Shown: positions 63,827 through 64,000 of the stretch, one piece after another
Layout: every line of letters begins with the position of its first letter
Numbering within the stretch: the first letter of the stretch is position 1
DNA from: Verrucomicrobiales bacterium
GTDB taxonomy: Bacteria > Verrucomicrobiota > Verrucomicrobiia > Limisphaerales > J093
Direction of reading: 5' to 3'
Length of the DNA: 64,000 nt
NCBI GenBank assembly: GCA_024233215.1
Contig: JACKPW010000016.1
Location: 62,001 to 126,000, forward strand
The notes under the pieces: model-generated
The model's input: only the letters and a program-made list of their open reading frames with translations
The model's database searches: none
Told to the model about the DNA's origin: nothing
Made by a program: the position numbers and the translations under genes

Positions 63827-64000
63827 ACGGACCCTCAACCTGGGTGGTTGCCCGAATGCCTGCTTAAGGCAGGTTACGTTGGGTTCTAACCTTTGGAACC
63901 TAAGTGCCCTTTGGTTCTGCAGTCCCGGACAATACACGCTGCGCGGCGATTTGCCGGTTGTGAAGCGGGGTGCCGCCAGTTTCGTTAGGTTTGTCCTGGC
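63827..64000. other. Non-coding right end of the window
   Basis: No gene is recognisable. Small inverted repeats such as CCTGC-TTAAG-GCAGG (~63859-63873) and GGTTC...GAACC (~63882-63900) are present, without a T-tract. Confidence 0.4.

Overview
The window is 64 kb of GC-rich, gene-dense bacterial chromosome. It is most likely from a member of the Verrucomicrobiota, perhaps the Limisphaerales/Pedosphaera side. The call rests on a pseudopilin with the N-terminus typical of that group (FTLIELLVVIAIIAILAG followed by an AKAKA-rich stretch), on very large secreted proteins with thrombospondin-type-3, LVIVD and kelch repeats, on a Tat-exported Gfo/Idh/MocA oxidoreductase and a secreted TIM-barrel isomerase, and on GH43-type carbohydrate enzymes. 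No rRNA, tRNA or CRISPR array was found, and the species is not identified.

Layout. 1-5.6 kb: partial radical SAM gene, FKBP isomerase, guaA, a small conserved ORF, rnd and an M48 lipoprotein protease. 5.9-12.9 kb: two giant secreted proteins, the first carrying a phospholipase-A2-like motif, a beta-propeller and an exact 69-nt C-terminal repeat. 13-24.7 kb: a POT peptide transporter, a 1778-residue exonuclease-RecQ-UvrD fusion, a D-aminoacylase-like amidohydrolase and an MMPL/RND exporter. 25-32.2 kb: a compact seven-gene operon hdrC-hdrB-hdrA-mvhD-mvhG-mvhA plus a hydrogenase maturation protease, behind an AT-rich promoter with a perfect inverted repeat. This is the most distinctive metabolic system here: a soluble heterodisulfide-reductase-like, [NiFe]-hydrogenase electron-bifurcating complex in a non-methanogen. 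32.4-35.4 kb: a pseudopilin behind a sigma-54-like site, a structured non-coding stretch and a beta-barrel porin with a long leader.

35.5-42.4 kb: rmuC, a FucP-like sugar symporter and the heme operon hemE-hemN-hemG(Y). 42.3-49.2 kb: a membrane CapD/WbpM-type nucleotide-sugar dehydratase, then an apparent sugar-catabolism and secretion cluster (Gfo/Idh/MocA, rhamnose mutarotase, double GH43-like protein, cyclophilin). 49.2-58.8 kb: ruvB, a cupin, a kexin-like protease, thiD, a LysR regulator, an anchored coiled-coil protein and two tandem GDP-mannose 4,6-dehydratase paralogues. 58.9-60.9 kb: rpsB-tsf with promoter and terminator. 60.96-62.83 kb: an intact IS66-type element with perfect terminal inverted repeats and a target duplication, inserted just upstream of the rpsB promoter. 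62.9-64 kb: a secreted sugar-phosphate-isomerase-like protein.

How the parts fit (inference). The hydrogenase/Hdr complex would oxidise H2 and split electrons between ferredoxin and an unknown disulfide-type acceptor. The secreted propellers, proteases, GH43 protein, FucP and rhamnose mutarotase suggest a polysaccharide-degrading lifestyle, with fucose and rhamnose as likely sugars. CapD, the Gmd pair and the cupin point to deoxy-sugar surface polysaccharide synthesis.
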